From the NCBI RefSeq assembly GCF_042670205.1, contig NZ_JBHUWD010000012.1:25223-89222 (forward strand): DNA of 64,000 nucleotides, written 5' to 3'. The DNA is from Luteimicrobium sp042670205. Lineage in GTDB: Bacteria; Actinomycetota; Actinomycetes; Actinomycetales; Cellulomonadaceae. Made by a program: the position numbers and the translations under genes. The notes under the pieces are model-generated. The model made no database searches and was not told the origin of the DNA. It saw nothing but the letters and a program-made list of their open reading frames with translations. Each line of letters starts with the position of its first letter. Within the stretch, counting starts at the first letter, position 1. Positions 1-8,432 of the stretch are shown here, in pieces.

Positions 1-1164
1 GAGCTTGCCGCCGGCGATGACCGTGAGTCCCGGGACGGGGGAGGCGACCGTGTGCTCGCGGGACACCTTGGCCGAGCTCGTGCCCTCCTTGGTGCCGGGC
101 TGCAGCAGGGGGCGCAGGCCCGCGTAGGTGCCGATGATGTCCTCGCGCGTGAGCGGGTGCGCGAGCACCGCGTTGGCGTGCTCGAGCACGTAGTCGATGT
201 CGGCCGCGGTGGCGACGGGGTGCTGCGGGTCGAGGTCCCACGGGGTGTCCGTGGTGCCGATGATCCAGTACCGGGACCACGGGATCACGAAGAGCACGGA
301 CTTCTCGGTCTGCAGGATGAGCCCGACCTTGCCCTGGATGCGCTCGCGGGGCACGACGATGTGCACGCCCTTCGACGCGAGCACCCGCAGGCCGCCCTCG
401 CCGCCCGAGAGAGCCTCGGTCTTCTCGGTCCAGACGCCGGTCGCGTTGATGACGTGCCGGGCGCGGACGTCGAACTCCTCGCCGGTCTCGAGGTCGACCA
501 GGCGGGCGCCCGTGACGGCGCCGGTGGAGTTCTTCAGCAGGTCGACGACCTGGGTGCGGGGGGCCGCGTGCGCGCCGTACGACGTCGCGGTCCGGACGAG
601 CGTGACGACGAGGCGCGCGTCGTCGACGGACGCGTCGTAGTAGCGGATGGCGCCGACGGCGGCGTCGTGCGCGAGGTCGGGGAACGCCCGGGTCATGCCG
701 GCCTTCGAGAGGTGGCGGTGGTACGGCAGGGCGCGCTTGCCGGGGGCGACGCTCGCGAGGGCGTCGTAGAGCGCGACGCCCGACCCCACGTACGCGCGCT
801 CCCAGACGTGGTGGGTCAGCGGGTAGAGGAAGGCGACGGGCCGCACGAGGTGCGGGGCCACGAAGCTGATGAGGCGGTCGCGCTCGGTCAGGGCCTCGTG
901 GACGAGGTGGAAGTCGAGCATCTGCAGGTAGCGCAGTCCGCCGTGGACGAGCTTGCTCGAGCGGCTCGACGTGCCCGAGGCCCAGTCCTGGCCCTCGACG
1001 ATGGCGGTGTGCAGGCCGCGCGTGGCCGCGTCGAGGGCGATCCCGGCCCCGGTGACGCCGCCTCCGATGACGAGCACGTCCAGCTCGTTGTGCGCCGTGC
1101 TGCTGGCCTTGAGGACCTCGAGCGCGCGGCTACGTGATCCGGCGGACAGTCGGCTCGATGCCAT
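1..1164 (-). CDS. glpD: Glycerol-3-phosphate dehydrogenase GlpD (C-terminus cut by window edge)
   Basis: FAD-dependent oxidation of glycerol 3-phosphate to dihydroxyacetone phosphate at the membrane. Read on the minus strand from an ATG at 1164, preceded by GGAGG, the protein begins MASSRLSAGSRSRALEVLK and soon reaches the dinucleotide-binding motif VLVIGGGVTGAGIALDAATR, followed by SSRSSKLVHGGLRYLQ, all typical of GlpD. About 388 residues are present and the frame is still open at base 1, so the C-terminal part lies outside the window. It is divergent from the SorC-type regulator at 1265 with a 100-bp gap, so that regulator may control it. The family call is secure; the regulatory link is inference. 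Confidence 0.93.
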   Translation of the reverse strand, partial: MASSRLSAGSRSRALEVLKASSTAHNELDVLVIGGGVTGAGIALDAATRGLHTAIVEGQDWASGTSSRSSKLVHGGLRYLQMLDFHLVHEALTERDRLISFVAPHLVRPVAFLYPLTHHVWERAYVGSGVALYDALASVAPGKRALPYHRHLSKAGMTRAFPDLAHDAAVGAIRYYDASVDDARLVVTLVRTATSYGAHAAPRTQVVDLLKNSTGAVTGARLVDLETGEEFDVRARHVINATGVWTEKTEALSGGEGGLRVLASKGVHIVVPRERIQGKVGLILQTEKSVLFVIPWSRYWIIGTTDTPWDLDPQHPVATAADIDYVLEHANAVLAHPLTREDIIGTYAGLRPLLQPGTKEGTSSAKVSREHTVASPVPGLTVIAGGKL

Positions 1165-1239
1165 GGTTGCCTCCATCGGCTTGTGGGTGACGCGGCAGTC
1201 CTCCCAGGGGACCACGAGACGAACGGACGCGCAACGCGG

Positions 1240-1255
1240 CTGCACGAACGTGCAG
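1240..1255. promoter_or_regulatory. Inverted repeat CTGCAC-GAAC-GTGCAG, candidate SorC operator
   Basis: A perfect 6-bp inverted repeat with a 4-bp centre lies in the divergent gap between glpD and the SorC-type gene, ending 9 bases before the regulator ATG. Position and symmetry fit an autoregulatory operator. No binding evidence is available from sequence alone. Confidence 0.45.
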
Positions 1256-1264
1256 AATGGGGTC

Positions 1265-2251
1265 ATGGATCCCTACGGGCGCGACGCCGACATCGTCCGG
1301 GCGGCGTCGATGTACTACCTCCAGGACATGAAGATGGAGGCGATCGCCAAGCACCTCGGCACGTCGCGCTCGACCGTGTCCCGCCTGGTCAAGCGGGCTC
1401 GCGACACCGGACTGGTCGAGATCACCCTGCGCAGCCCCGAGCACCGCGTGCCGGGGCTCGCGCAGCAGATCGCCCGCGCCTACGGCATCGAGGTGTACGT
1501 CGTGCCGGTCCCCGACACGTCGAGCGAGGTCGAGCGCCTCGACCAGGTCGCGCTCACGACGGCCCGCCTGCTCGGGTCGTGGTTCGACTCGGACATGGTC
1601 CTCGGTATCGCCTGGGGCACGACGCTCGCGGCCATCGCCCGGCAGCTCACCGCGAAGCCGACCCGGGGCAGCGTCGTCGTGCAGCTCAACGGCGCCGCGA
1701 ACACCCGGACGTCCGGCATCGAGTACGCGGGCGAGCTCGTCCAGCACTTCGCCGCCGCGTTCGACGCGGCGTTCTACGACTTCCCGGTGCCCGCGTTCTT
1801 CGACTACGCGGAGACCAAGGACGCGATGTGGCGCGAGCGCTCGATCCGGCGCGTCCTCGAGACGCAGTTCCGGTGCGACATCGCGCTCTTCTCGGTCGGC
1901 GCCCTCTCCGGAGGGCTGCCCAGCCACGTCTACTCGGCGGGCTACCTCGACCCCGAGGACCTCGCGACGCTCGAGGCCGAGGACGTCGTCGGCGACGTGT
2001 GCACCGTGTTCCTGCGCGAGGACGGCACGTATTCCGACATCCCGCTGAACGACCGCGCGACGGGCCCGACGCCGGCCCAGCTGCAGCGCGTCCCGCGGCG
2101 CGTGTGCGCCGTCGCGGGGGACAACAAGGTGGCGCCGCTACGGGCGGCGCTGCACGCGGGCGTCGTCACGCACCTCGTGATCGACGAGCTCACGGCGCAC
2201 TCGTTCGCGGACCGCGACGGGGCTGTCGCGGACGTCCGCCGGAGCCGGTGA
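1265..2251 (+). CDS. SorC/DeoR-type sugar-binding transcriptional regulator
   Basis: 328 residues beginning MDPYGRDADIVRAASMYYLQ. A helix-turn-helix near residues 20-50 (MEAIAKHLGTSRSTVSRLVK) is followed by a SorC-type sugar-phosphate-binding domain with the stretch VLGIAWGTTLAAIARQL, and the C-terminal VVTHLVIDELTA is usual for the family. The frame stays open upstream to 953, but that part overlaps glpD antisense; the ATG at 1265 gives the normal family length and starts just before the HTH. The effector is unknown. Glycerol 3-phosphate or another sugar phosphate is plausible from the divergent glpD, and the 16-bp palindrome just upstream may be its operator. Confidence 0.85.
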   Translation: MDPYGRDADIVRAASMYYLQDMKMEAIAKHLGTSRSTVSRLVKRARDTGLVEITLRSPEHRVPGLAQQIARAYGIEVYVVPVPDTSSEVERLDQVALTTARLLGSWFDSDMVLGIAWGTTLAAIARQLTAKPTRGSVVVQLNGAANTRTSGIEYAGELVQHFAAAFDAAFYDFPVPAFFDYAETKDAMWRERSIRRVLETQFRCDIALFSVGALSGGLPSHVYSAGYLDPEDLATLEAEDVVGDVCTVFLREDGTYSDIPLNDRATGPTPAQLQRVPRRVCAVAGDNKVAPLRAALHAGVVTHLVIDELTAHSFADRDGAVADVRRSR

Positions 2252-2309
2252 GCCGCCTCGAAAGTATGCGATGGTACGCATGACTATGGCGAGGCGTCGC
2301 GGTTCGGCG

Positions 2310-2315
2310 TAGATT
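2310..2315 (+). promoter_or_regulatory. -10 box TAGATT of a leaderless transcript
   Basis: TAGATT lies exactly 6 bases before the GTG at 2322, and no Shine-Dalgarno sequence is visible. This spacing fits a transcript that starts at or next to the start codon, as is common in actinobacteria. Confidence 0.5.
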
Positions 2316-2321
2316 GGCGAC

Positions 2322-2870
2322 GTGCCCGACGCCACCACCGACGCCCCGCCCACGCTCGCCGCGCCCCGCATCAGGCCGGCCCTGCCGTCGGACGTCCGCG
2401 CCGTCCGGGCGCTGGTCGAGCCCTACGCGGAAGCGAGGATCCTGCTCGCCAAGGAGCTCGTCGGCTACTTCGAGTCGGTCCAGGAGTTCCTCGTCGCCGA
2501 CGTCGCGCCCGAGGGCGCGCCCGCGCACGTCGTCGGGTGCGGTGCCCTGCACGTCATGTGGGACGACCTCGCCGAGATCCGCACGCTGGCCGTCGGGCCG
2601 GAGCGGAAGGGGACCGGCGTCGGGCACGAGCTCGTCGTCGCGCTGCTCGAGCGCGCGCGCCTGCTCGGCCTGCGCCGCGTCTTCTGCCTGACCTTCGAGG
2701 TCGCGTTCTTCGAGCGGCACGGCTTCCGTGCGATCGAGGGGACCCCCGTGACCCCCGACGTGTACACCGAGCTCCTGCGCTCGCACGACGACGGCGTCGC
2801 CGAGTTCCTCGACCTCGCACGGGTCAAGCCCAACACCCTCGGCAACACGCGGATGCTCATCGAGCTCTGA
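2322..2870 (+). CDS. GNAT-family N-acetyltransferase, ArgA-like
   Basis: 182 residues from a GTG start. A single GNAT domain spans about residues 16-150: IRPALPSDVRAVRALVEPY at the start, then LAEIRTLAVGPERKGTGVGH, which holds the acetyl-CoA-binding R/K-x-x-G-x-G loop, and FFERHGFRAI near the end. Length and motifs resemble the short actinobacterial amino-acid N-acetyltransferases that replace ArgA at the first step of arginine synthesis, but no other arg gene is nearby, so the substrate is inferred. It stands alone between the SorC gene and convergent mutY, with a probable leaderless promoter. Confidence 0.75.
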   Translation: MPDATTDAPPTLAAPRIRPALPSDVRAVRALVEPYAEARILLAKELVGYFESVQEFLVADVAPEGAPAHVVGCGALHVMWDDLAEIRTLAVGPERKGTGVGHELVVALLERARLLGLRRVFCLTFEVAFFERHGFRAIEGTPVTPDVYTELLRSHDDGVAEFLDLARVKPNTLGNTRMLIEL

Positions 2871-2912
2871 CCACGAGCTGCCCGCGCGGACGACGACGTC
2901 GGCGGGCGGGGG

Positions 2913-3815
2913 TCAGGCGGGGAGGGCGAACAGGTCCGGCTCGCCGGGCGGCGTCTCGGCGAGCCCGTCCTCGACCAGGCTCGCGAGGCACCGTCCCACC
3001 TGCGCGGTGTCGTCCGCGACGAGGAGGAGCCGCTCGCGCTCGACCGGGCCGGACGCATCGCGCAGGAGCGCCATGAGCCGCCCGCGGACCTGCCGGTCGG
3101 TCCCGTGCCAGGGCTGCGTGCGTCGTCTCGCGGCGTGCGCGTCCGGCGGGTGCCCGGCGGCGCGCCACGCGCACAGGTCCCGGACGGGGCACGCGGCGCA
3201 CTCCGGCGCCCGTGCCGTGCACACGAGCGCGCCGAGCTCCATGGACGCGGCGGCCCAGCGCGCCGCGTCCTCGTCCGACGACGGCGCGAGGTCCGCGGCC
3301 AGAGCGCGCTCGGCGGCCGTCGGCGTGGGCCGCGGGAGAGCCTCGCCCGCCACCGCGCGGGCCAGGACCCGGCGCACGTTCGTGTCGACGACGACGGCGC
3401 GCCGCCCGAACGCGAACGCCCGCACCGCGGCCGCCGTGTACTCGCCGACACCGGGCAGGGCGCGCAGCGCGGCCTCGTCGTCGGGCACCTCGCCGCCGTG
3501 GTCCCGGACCAGCGCCCGTGCGCACTCCTGGAGCCGCAGCGCACGGCGCGGGTACCCGAGCCGGCCCCAGGCGCGCAGCACGTCGGCGGTCGGGGCCGCC
3601 GCCAGGTCGGCCGGCGTCGGCCAGCGCTCGAGCCACGTCCGCCACACCGGCTCGACCCGCACCACGGGCGTCTGCTGGAGCATCGTCTCGCTCACCAGCA
3701 CGCCCCAGGGGGTGCGGTCGGCCGCGCGCCAGGGGAGGTCGCGTGCCGTGTCGTCGAACCAGGCGACCACCGCGTCACGCAGGGCGTCGGAGGTGTCGGT
3801 CGGGGTGGTCACCAC
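2913..3815 (-). CDS. mutY: A/G-specific adenine DNA glycosylase MutY
   Basis: Removes adenine mispaired with 8-oxoguanine or guanine. About 300 residues from the GTG at 3815, with GGAG-like sequence upstream; an open extension to 4010 has no family similarity and overlaps the neighbouring promoter. Visible signatures are LVSETMLQQTPVVRV, the helix-hairpin-helix LPGVGEYTAAAVRAFAFG with the catalytic Asp in VVVDTNVRRVLAR, and the four-cysteine iron-sulfur loop C-x6-C-x2-C-x5-C (CTARAPECAACPVRDLC). The C-terminal 8-oxoG-recognition domain is short, as in many actinobacteria. It is convergent with the acetyltransferase gene, whose stop is 42 bases away. Confidence 0.93.
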   Translation of the reverse strand: MVTTPTDTSDALRDAVVAWFDDTARDLPWRAADRTPWGVLVSETMLQQTPVVRVEPVWRTWLERWPTPADLAAAPTADVLRAWGRLGYPRRALRLQECARALVRDHGGEVPDDEAALRALPGVGEYTAAAVRAFAFGRRAVVVDTNVRRVLARAVAGEALPRPTPTAAERALAADLAPSSDEDAARWAAASMELGALVCTARAPECAACPVRDLCAWRAAGHPPDAHAARRRTQPWHGTDRQVRGRLMALLRDASGPVERERLLLVADDTAQVGRCLASLVEDGLAETPPGEPDLFALPA

Positions 3816-3943
3816 CCCATTCTCCGTCGCGACGGGGCTCCCGCGGGCCGCGTCGTGAGGCAGCACCCGGCCCGCCGGGCGCGCCTGGTCGGGGAGGTCC
3901 GCCCGAGCGCATAGGTTGGGCCCGAGGACGAGGAGGACGCGCT

Positions 3944-4990
3944 GTGACCAAGCCCCCGGGGGACGACCGGGACCCGCGACGGGGATCGCCGTCAGGCGGT
4001 TCGCGCGCACCCGGGAGCGGGCGTCAGCCCTCGAGCACCGGGCGGCCCCGGCCCGCGCGGGACGCGCCGCGGCCCGTGACGTCCCGCACGTCGACCGCGA
4101 CGCGCGCCGGTGGCGTGCGGCCCGCCGCGCCCGGGGGGTCAGGTCCGCGCCGCCCGCCGCACGCGGTCTTCTGGCTGCGCCGCGTCGTCGCGCTCGCGCT
4201 GGTCGGGCTCCTCGTCGTGGTCGGCGTGCTCGTGGTCAAGGCCGTCGTCCCCGCGGTCTCGAGCGCTCTCGGTGGGGGAGCCGACCCCGTCGTCACCGGC
4301 GCGAGCGACCCGACCCCCGCGACGGCGTCGACCACGACCGGTGGACCCGCCGCCGACTGCACGTCCGCCGAGGTCGCGACGAGCGTCGTGCCGACCACGC
4401 CCCTCTTCATGTGGGGCAAGGACGTGACCTTCACCGTCCAGGTGCGCAACGTCGGGAGCACGTCGTGCGTGGTCGACGGGTCCGACGCGGCCCGGGCCGT
4501 CGTCGTGTCGAAGGGCGGCGCGCGGGTGTGGTCGTCCGCGGACTGCGCGCCCGCGACCCAGCGGCTCCTGCTGCTCGGGCCCGGCGACGTCGACAGCCAG
4601 AAGGTCACGTGGCAGCGGACGCCCTCCGCGCCGCACTGCGCCACCTCGGCGGCGACCCGGCGCACGGTCGGGGCGGGCGACTACACGGTCTCGTCGACGC
4701 TGCTCGGCGTGACCAGCGCCCCGGCGCCCCTCACGCTCGCGCCGAAGCCCGACCCGGCCCCCACGACGACGCCCGGCAGCACCCCCACGACGCCGGCGGG
4801 CGCGACCCCGACGTCGGGCGCGACGCCGGGAGGCACGCCGACGCCGAGCGGGACGAAGACACCGAGCGGGACCGGGGCGACCGAAGGGAAGCGGTCCTCC
4901 GGCAAGGCGACGTCGGACGGCACGCCGACGTCACGGGCGACGACGAAGCCCACGGGACAGCCCACGAGCACGTCGGCCGTGCGGGACTGA
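3944..4990 (+). CDS. Membrane-anchored protein of unknown function with Pro/Thr-rich C-terminal tail
   Basis: 348 residues from a GTG at 3944 with a strong AGGAGG at 3931-3936; a TAGGTT -10-like box lies at 3912. Layout: a basic, proline-rich cytoplasmic N-terminus (about residues 1-75), one transmembrane helix near 80-105 (VVALALVGLLVVVGVLVVKA), an extracytoplasmic beta-type domain (about 130-270) with four well-spaced cysteines (DCTSAEV, TSCVVD, DCAPAT, HCATSA) that could form two disulfides, and a low-complexity Thr/Pro/Ser/Gly tail to the end. I do not recognise a named family; a role at the cell envelope is inferred only from topology. It is convergent with disA. Confidence 0.8.
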   Translation: MTKPPGDDRDPRRGSPSGGSRAPGSGRQPSSTGRPRPARDAPRPVTSRTSTATRAGGVRPAAPGGSGPRRPPHAVFWLRRVVALALVGLLVVVGVLVVKAVVPAVSSALGGGADPVVTGASDPTPATASTTTGGPAADCTSAEVATSVVPTTPLFMWGKDVTFTVQVRNVGSTSCVVDGSDAARAVVVSKGGARVWSSADCAPATQRLLLLGPGDVDSQKVTWQRTPSAPHCATSAATRRTVGAGDYTVSSTLLGVTSAPAPLTLAPKPDPAPTTTPGSTPTTPAGATPTSGATPGGTPTPSGTKTPSGTGATEGKRSSGKATSDGTPTSRATTKPTGQPTSTSAVRD

Positions 4991-4994
4991 ACGG

Positions 4995-5032
4995 GCCGCG
5001 GACGACGGTGAGACGCCGCGGCGCGACGCCTC
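4995..5032. terminator. Weak hairpin between convergent genes
   Basis: GCCGCGG at 4995-5001 can pair with CCGCGGC at 5026-5032 between the 3944 gene and disA. It has no T run and a long loop, so this is a tentative call. Confidence 0.3.
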
Positions 5033-5036
5033 CCGC

Positions 5037-6119
5037 TCAGACGTAGCGCTCGAGGATGCTCGACTCGGCGAGGCGGGACAGCCCCTCGCGCACCGCACGG
5101 GCGCGCTGCTCGCCGACGCCGTCGACCTGCATGAGGTCGTCGACGCTCGCGGCGAGCAGCTTCTGCAGCCCGCCGAAGTGGGACACGAGCCTGTCGACGA
5201 CGGTCTGGGGGAGCCGCGGCACCTTGGAGAGGAGCCGGAAGCCGTGGGGCGCGACCGCGGTGTCGAGCGCGTCGCCCGCGCCGGGGAGGTCGAGGACCTT
5301 GCCGATGCTCGACGGGTCGAGCAGCTCGTTCGAGCTCAGGGCGCCGAGCTCGCGCTGCACGTTCGCGAGGCTGCGTGCGCGCGACAGGTCGACGTAGTCG
5401 CGGATCACGGAGTCGCGGTCGGAGCCGATGCCGCTGACGAGCTCGTCGAGCTGGAGCGCGAGGAGCCGGCCGTCCGTGCCGAGCTCGATGACGTAGCCCG
5501 CGATCTCGTCGGCGATCCGGCTCACCATCTCGAGCCGCTGCACGACCGCGCACACGTCGCGGACCGTGACGAGGTCCTCGATCTCGAGCGCGGACAGCGT
5601 GCCGGAGACCTCGTCGAGACGCGAACGGTAGCGCTCGAGCGTCGCGAGGGCCTGGTTGGCGCGGGACAGGATCGTGTCGGAGTCCTCGAGCACGTGCCGG
5701 ACGTTCCCGACGTACAGCGCGACGATCCGCATGGACTGCGACACCGAGATGACGGGGAAGCCCGTCTGCTTGGCGACGCGCTCGGCGGTGCGGTGGCGCG
5801 TGCCGGACTCGCTCGTCTCGATGCTCGAGTCGGGGAGCAGCTGGACCGCCGCCCGGAGGATGCGGCTCGCGTCCCGGTCGAGGACCACGGCGCCGTCCAT
5901 CTTCGACAGCTCACGGAGGCGCGTCGCGGAGAACCCGACGTCGAGCACGAAGCCGCCCGAGCACATCGCCTCGACGGTCTTGTCGAGCCCGAGCACGATC
6001 AGGGCGCCCGTGCGCCCGCGCAGGATGCGCTCGAGACTGTCCCGCAGGTCCGTCCCGGGGGCGACGGCGGCGAGCGTCTCGCGCAGGACGAGATCGGTCG
6101 AGGGAGGGGTCGGCGCCAC
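5037..6119 (-). CDS. disA: DNA integrity scanning protein DisA, diadenylate cyclase
   Basis: Makes cyclic di-AMP from two ATP and scans DNA for branched intermediates. 360 residues, the usual length, from a GTG start. The N-terminal DAC domain carries both catalytic motifs, DGA (in KMDGAVVLDRD) and RHR (in SGTRHRTAERVAK); a helical linker follows, then C-terminal helix-hairpin-helix DNA-binding repeats (VDDLMQVDGVGEQRARAVREG). A TAGGAT -10 box 6 bases upstream suggests leaderless translation. radA lies upstream on the same strand, separated by 74 bases, as in other actinobacteria where RadA and DisA interact physically. Confidence 0.96.
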   Translation of the reverse strand: MAPTPPSTDLVLRETLAAVAPGTDLRDSLERILRGRTGALIVLGLDKTVEAMCSGGFVLDVGFSATRLRELSKMDGAVVLDRDASRILRAAVQLLPDSSIETSESGTRHRTAERVAKQTGFPVISVSQSMRIVALYVGNVRHVLEDSDTILSRANQALATLERYRSRLDEVSGTLSALEIEDLVTVRDVCAVVQRLEMVSRIADEIAGYVIELGTDGRLLALQLDELVSGIGSDRDSVIRDYVDLSRARSLANVQRELGALSSNELLDPSSIGKVLDLPGAGDALDTAVAPHGFRLLSKVPRLPQTVVDRLVSHFGGLQKLLAASVDDLMQVDGVGEQRARAVREGLSRLAESSILERYV

Positions 6120-6125
6120 GGACGA

Positions 6126-6131
6126 ATCCTA
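6126..6131 (-). promoter_or_regulatory. -10 box TAGGAT of leaderless disA transcript
   Basis: On the minus strand TAGGAT sits 6 bases before the disA GTG with no ribosome-binding site between. The same geometry occurs at the acetyltransferase gene, and nearly the same at radA. It implies disA can be transcribed apart from radA. Confidence 0.5.
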
Positions 6132-6193
6132 CGCCGGGGCGCCCGGGGGGCGCCGGAGGAACGCCCGCGGGTCTGCGGCGGGTCTGCACGGCG

Positions 6194-7624
6194 TCATGAG
6201 GCGGTCGCGGCCGCGAGCGCTTCGCGCAGCGAGCCGACGCGCGCGACCTTCATGCCCGGGGGCAGCGCGCCGTCGCCCAGCGCGGCCGCGGCGGGCACGA
6301 CGGCGCGCGTGTAGCCGAGCCGGGCTGCCTCCGCGAGGCGCCGCTCGAGACCGACGACGGGGCGCAGGTCTCCGGCCAGGCCGACCTCGCCGAACGCGAC
6401 GGTCCCGGCGGGCAGCGGGGTGTCCTGCCGGGCCGACAGCACGGCGAGCGCGACCGCGAGGTCGGCCGACGGCTCGCCGGCCCGCGCGCCGCCGATGGTG
6501 GAGACGTAGACGTCCTGGTCCATGACGCGCAGGCCCACGTGCCGGTGGAGCACCGCGAGGTTCATGGCGAGGCGCGACGAGTCGATCCCGCTGACCGCCC
6601 GCCGGGGGTTGGCGAGCGCGCTCGGCGCCACGAGCGCCTGCACCTCGAGGACCATCGGACGGCGCCCCTCGAGCGTGACCGTGACGCACGAGCCCGCGAC
6701 GCCCGCCCCGGCGCTCGACAGGAACAGGCCGCTCGGGTCGGGCAGCCCGACGATCCCGGTCTCCGACAGGTCGAAGCAGCCGACCTCGTCGGTCGGGCCG
6801 TACCGGTTCTTGACGGCGCGCACGAGGCGAAGACGCGAGTGACGGTCGCCCTCGAACTGGCACACGACGTCGACGAGGTGCTCGAGCGTCCGCGGGCCGG
6901 CGACCGAGCCGTCCTTGGTGACGTGGCCGACGAGCACGACGGGCAGGTCGCGCGACTTCGCGGCCGCGATGATCGCGCCCGCGACCTCGCGGACCTGGCT
7001 CGGACCGCCCGGCGAACCCTCGACCTCGGCGGAGGCCACGGTCTGCACGGAGTCGAGCACGAGCAGGTCGGGATCCTCGCGCTCGACGTGGCCCAGGACG
7101 GTCGCGAGGTCGGTCTCGGCGACGAGCAGCAGGCCCGGGGCCAGGGCTCCGATCCGCTCGGCCCGCAGCCGGACCTGGCCCGCCGACTCCTCGCCCGTGA
7201 CGTAGAGGACGCGCGCCGGGCGCCCGGCGCCGTCGTCCCGGGACACCCCGCGGGCCACGTTCGACGCCACGGCGAGGAGCAGGGTCGACTTGCCCACCCC
7301 GGGTTCGCCCGCGAGCAGGACGACCGCACCGGGGACGAGACCACCCCCGAGCACGCGGTCGAGCTCGCCGACCCCCGTGGGGGCGTGCCGCGCGGCGTCG
7401 ACCTCGATCTGCGCGATCTCGCGCGCCGTCGAGCGCGTCGGGGCCACCGCGACCGTCCGCGGACCGACGCCGGCCGCGCCCACCTCCGCGACCGTGCCCC
7501 ACTCCTGGCACTCGCCGCAGCGCCCGACCCACTTGGCCGTCGTCCAGCCGCACTCGGTGCACGCGAACGCGGGGCGGGCTGCCTTCGCCTGGGAGCGCGC
7601 GGCGCGGGCGCTGGTGGTGGTCAC
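6194..7624 (-). CDS. radA: DNA repair protein RadA
   Basis: Hexameric ATPase that promotes branch migration in recombinational repair. 476 residues from the GTG at 7624; an open extension to 7726 adds unrelated sequence. Domains in order: a four-cysteine zinc finger (CTECGWTTAKWVGRCGEC), a RecA-like core with Walker A GEPGVGKST and Walker B LLVLDSVQT, the RadA-specific KNRYG motif (KNRYGPTDEVG), and a C-terminal Lon-protease-like domain ending near VGSLREALAA. A TAGCGT box 7 bases upstream points to leaderless expression. It is paired with disA downstream. Confidence 0.96.
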   Translation of the reverse strand: MTTTSARAARSQAKAARPAFACTECGWTTAKWVGRCGECQEWGTVAEVGAAGVGPRTVAVAPTRSTAREIAQIEVDAARHAPTGVGELDRVLGGGLVPGAVVLLAGEPGVGKSTLLLAVASNVARGVSRDDGAGRPARVLYVTGEESAGQVRLRAERIGALAPGLLLVAETDLATVLGHVEREDPDLLVLDSVQTVASAEVEGSPGGPSQVREVAGAIIAAAKSRDLPVVLVGHVTKDGSVAGPRTLEHLVDVVCQFEGDRHSRLRLVRAVKNRYGPTDEVGCFDLSETGIVGLPDPSGLFLSSAGAGVAGSCVTVTLEGRRPMVLEVQALVAPSALANPRRAVSGIDSSRLAMNLAVLHRHVGLRVMDQDVYVSTIGGARAGEPSADLAVALAVLSARQDTPLPAGTVAFGEVGLAGDLRPVVGLERRLAEAARLGYTRAVVPAAAALGDGALPPGMKVARVGSLREALAAATAS

Positions 7625-7631
7625 GGCCGCC

Positions 7632-7637
7632 ACGCTA
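7632..7637 (-). promoter_or_regulatory. -10 box TAGCGT of leaderless radA transcript
   Basis: On the minus strand TAGCGT lies 7 bases before the radA GTG and no Shine-Dalgarno sequence is visible. This third example of the same arrangement in 6 kb supports the chosen start. Confidence 0.45.
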
Positions 7638-7740
7638 GCGACCCCCTCCCACACCCGCGGCGTGCGGACACTACGCTGACGGCCAGGTCGCACACGGGGG
7701 TGCTGACCGAGCGACCGTCGGGACAACGGAAGGTGCCGGA

Positions 7741-8385
7741 GTGAACCACCCCAGCCAGAACGACGTCCGACCGAGATCGATCGACCGTCGGCACGGCCGG
7801 ATCGACCGCCGGGTGTACGTGCGGCGGAGGATCGCCGTGGGGGTCGCGGCGGGGCTGCTGGCGATCCTGGTCGTGCTCTTCCTGGCCTTCGCGTGGCCCG
7901 GCCTCGCCCGGTCCGACGCGAGCCCCGCCCCCACCGTCACGGTGACGCAGCCCGGCCCGAGCCCGACGGCGCAGCCGGCGGCGCTGCCGGCCGGCGCGAC
8001 GGCGTTCGTCCAGGCCACGCCGGGGCTCGTCGGACCCTGGGCGCGCACGGCCACCCGGCCCGCGGGCGCCGGCTCCGCGATCGAGGCCTGGGTCGTCACC
8101 TACGCCGGGCCCTACGACGGCGCCGACACGAAGATCACGGTCGGTGCGTGGCAGTACGAGACCGCCGCGGAGGCCGCCGGTGCCGCGGCCGCCCGTACGG
8201 GGAAGGGCGCCGAGCCGAGCGCGTCGGGCGACGTCGTCGTGCGCGGCAAGAAGGCAGGGACGTACGCCGTCGTGCCAGGATCGGACGGGAACGCCCAGGT
8301 CGTGTGGAGCAACGGGACCGCGGTCTTCGACGCCTCCGGGCCCGCGGACGCCGTCCGCTCCTTCTACTTCGCGTTCCCCCTGTGA
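7741..8385 (+). CDS. Single-pass membrane protein of unknown function
   Basis: 214 residues from a GTG start with GGAAGG nearby upstream. A very basic N-terminus (RRHGRIDRRVYVRRR) precedes one transmembrane helix at about residues 30-52 (VAAGLLAILVVLFLAFAW). The outside part has a short Pro/Thr linker (about 58-78) and one globular domain of about 130 residues ending FYFAFPL. No enzyme motif is visible and I do not recognise the family. It is divergent from radA and is followed after 47 bases by proC, with which it may be cotranscribed. Confidence 0.75.
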   Translation: MNHPSQNDVRPRSIDRRHGRIDRRVYVRRRIAVGVAAGLLAILVVLFLAFAWPGLARSDASPAPTVTVTQPGPSPTAQPAALPAGATAFVQATPGLVGPWARTATRPAGAGSAIEAWVVTYAGPYDGADTKITVGAWQYETAAEAAGAAAARTGKGAEPSASGDVVVRGKKAGTYAVVPGSDGNAQVVWSNGTAVFDASGPADAVRSFYFAFPL

Positions 8386-8432
8386 CCAGTCCCGCCCCGC
8401 ACGTCCCGCGCAGCACCTCCGGAGGAACGACC

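Noticed and set aside
3816..4010. N-terminal extension of MutY
   Set aside because: The extra residues have no family similarity and overlap the promoter and ribosome site of the divergent 3944 gene; the GTG at 3815 gives the usual length.
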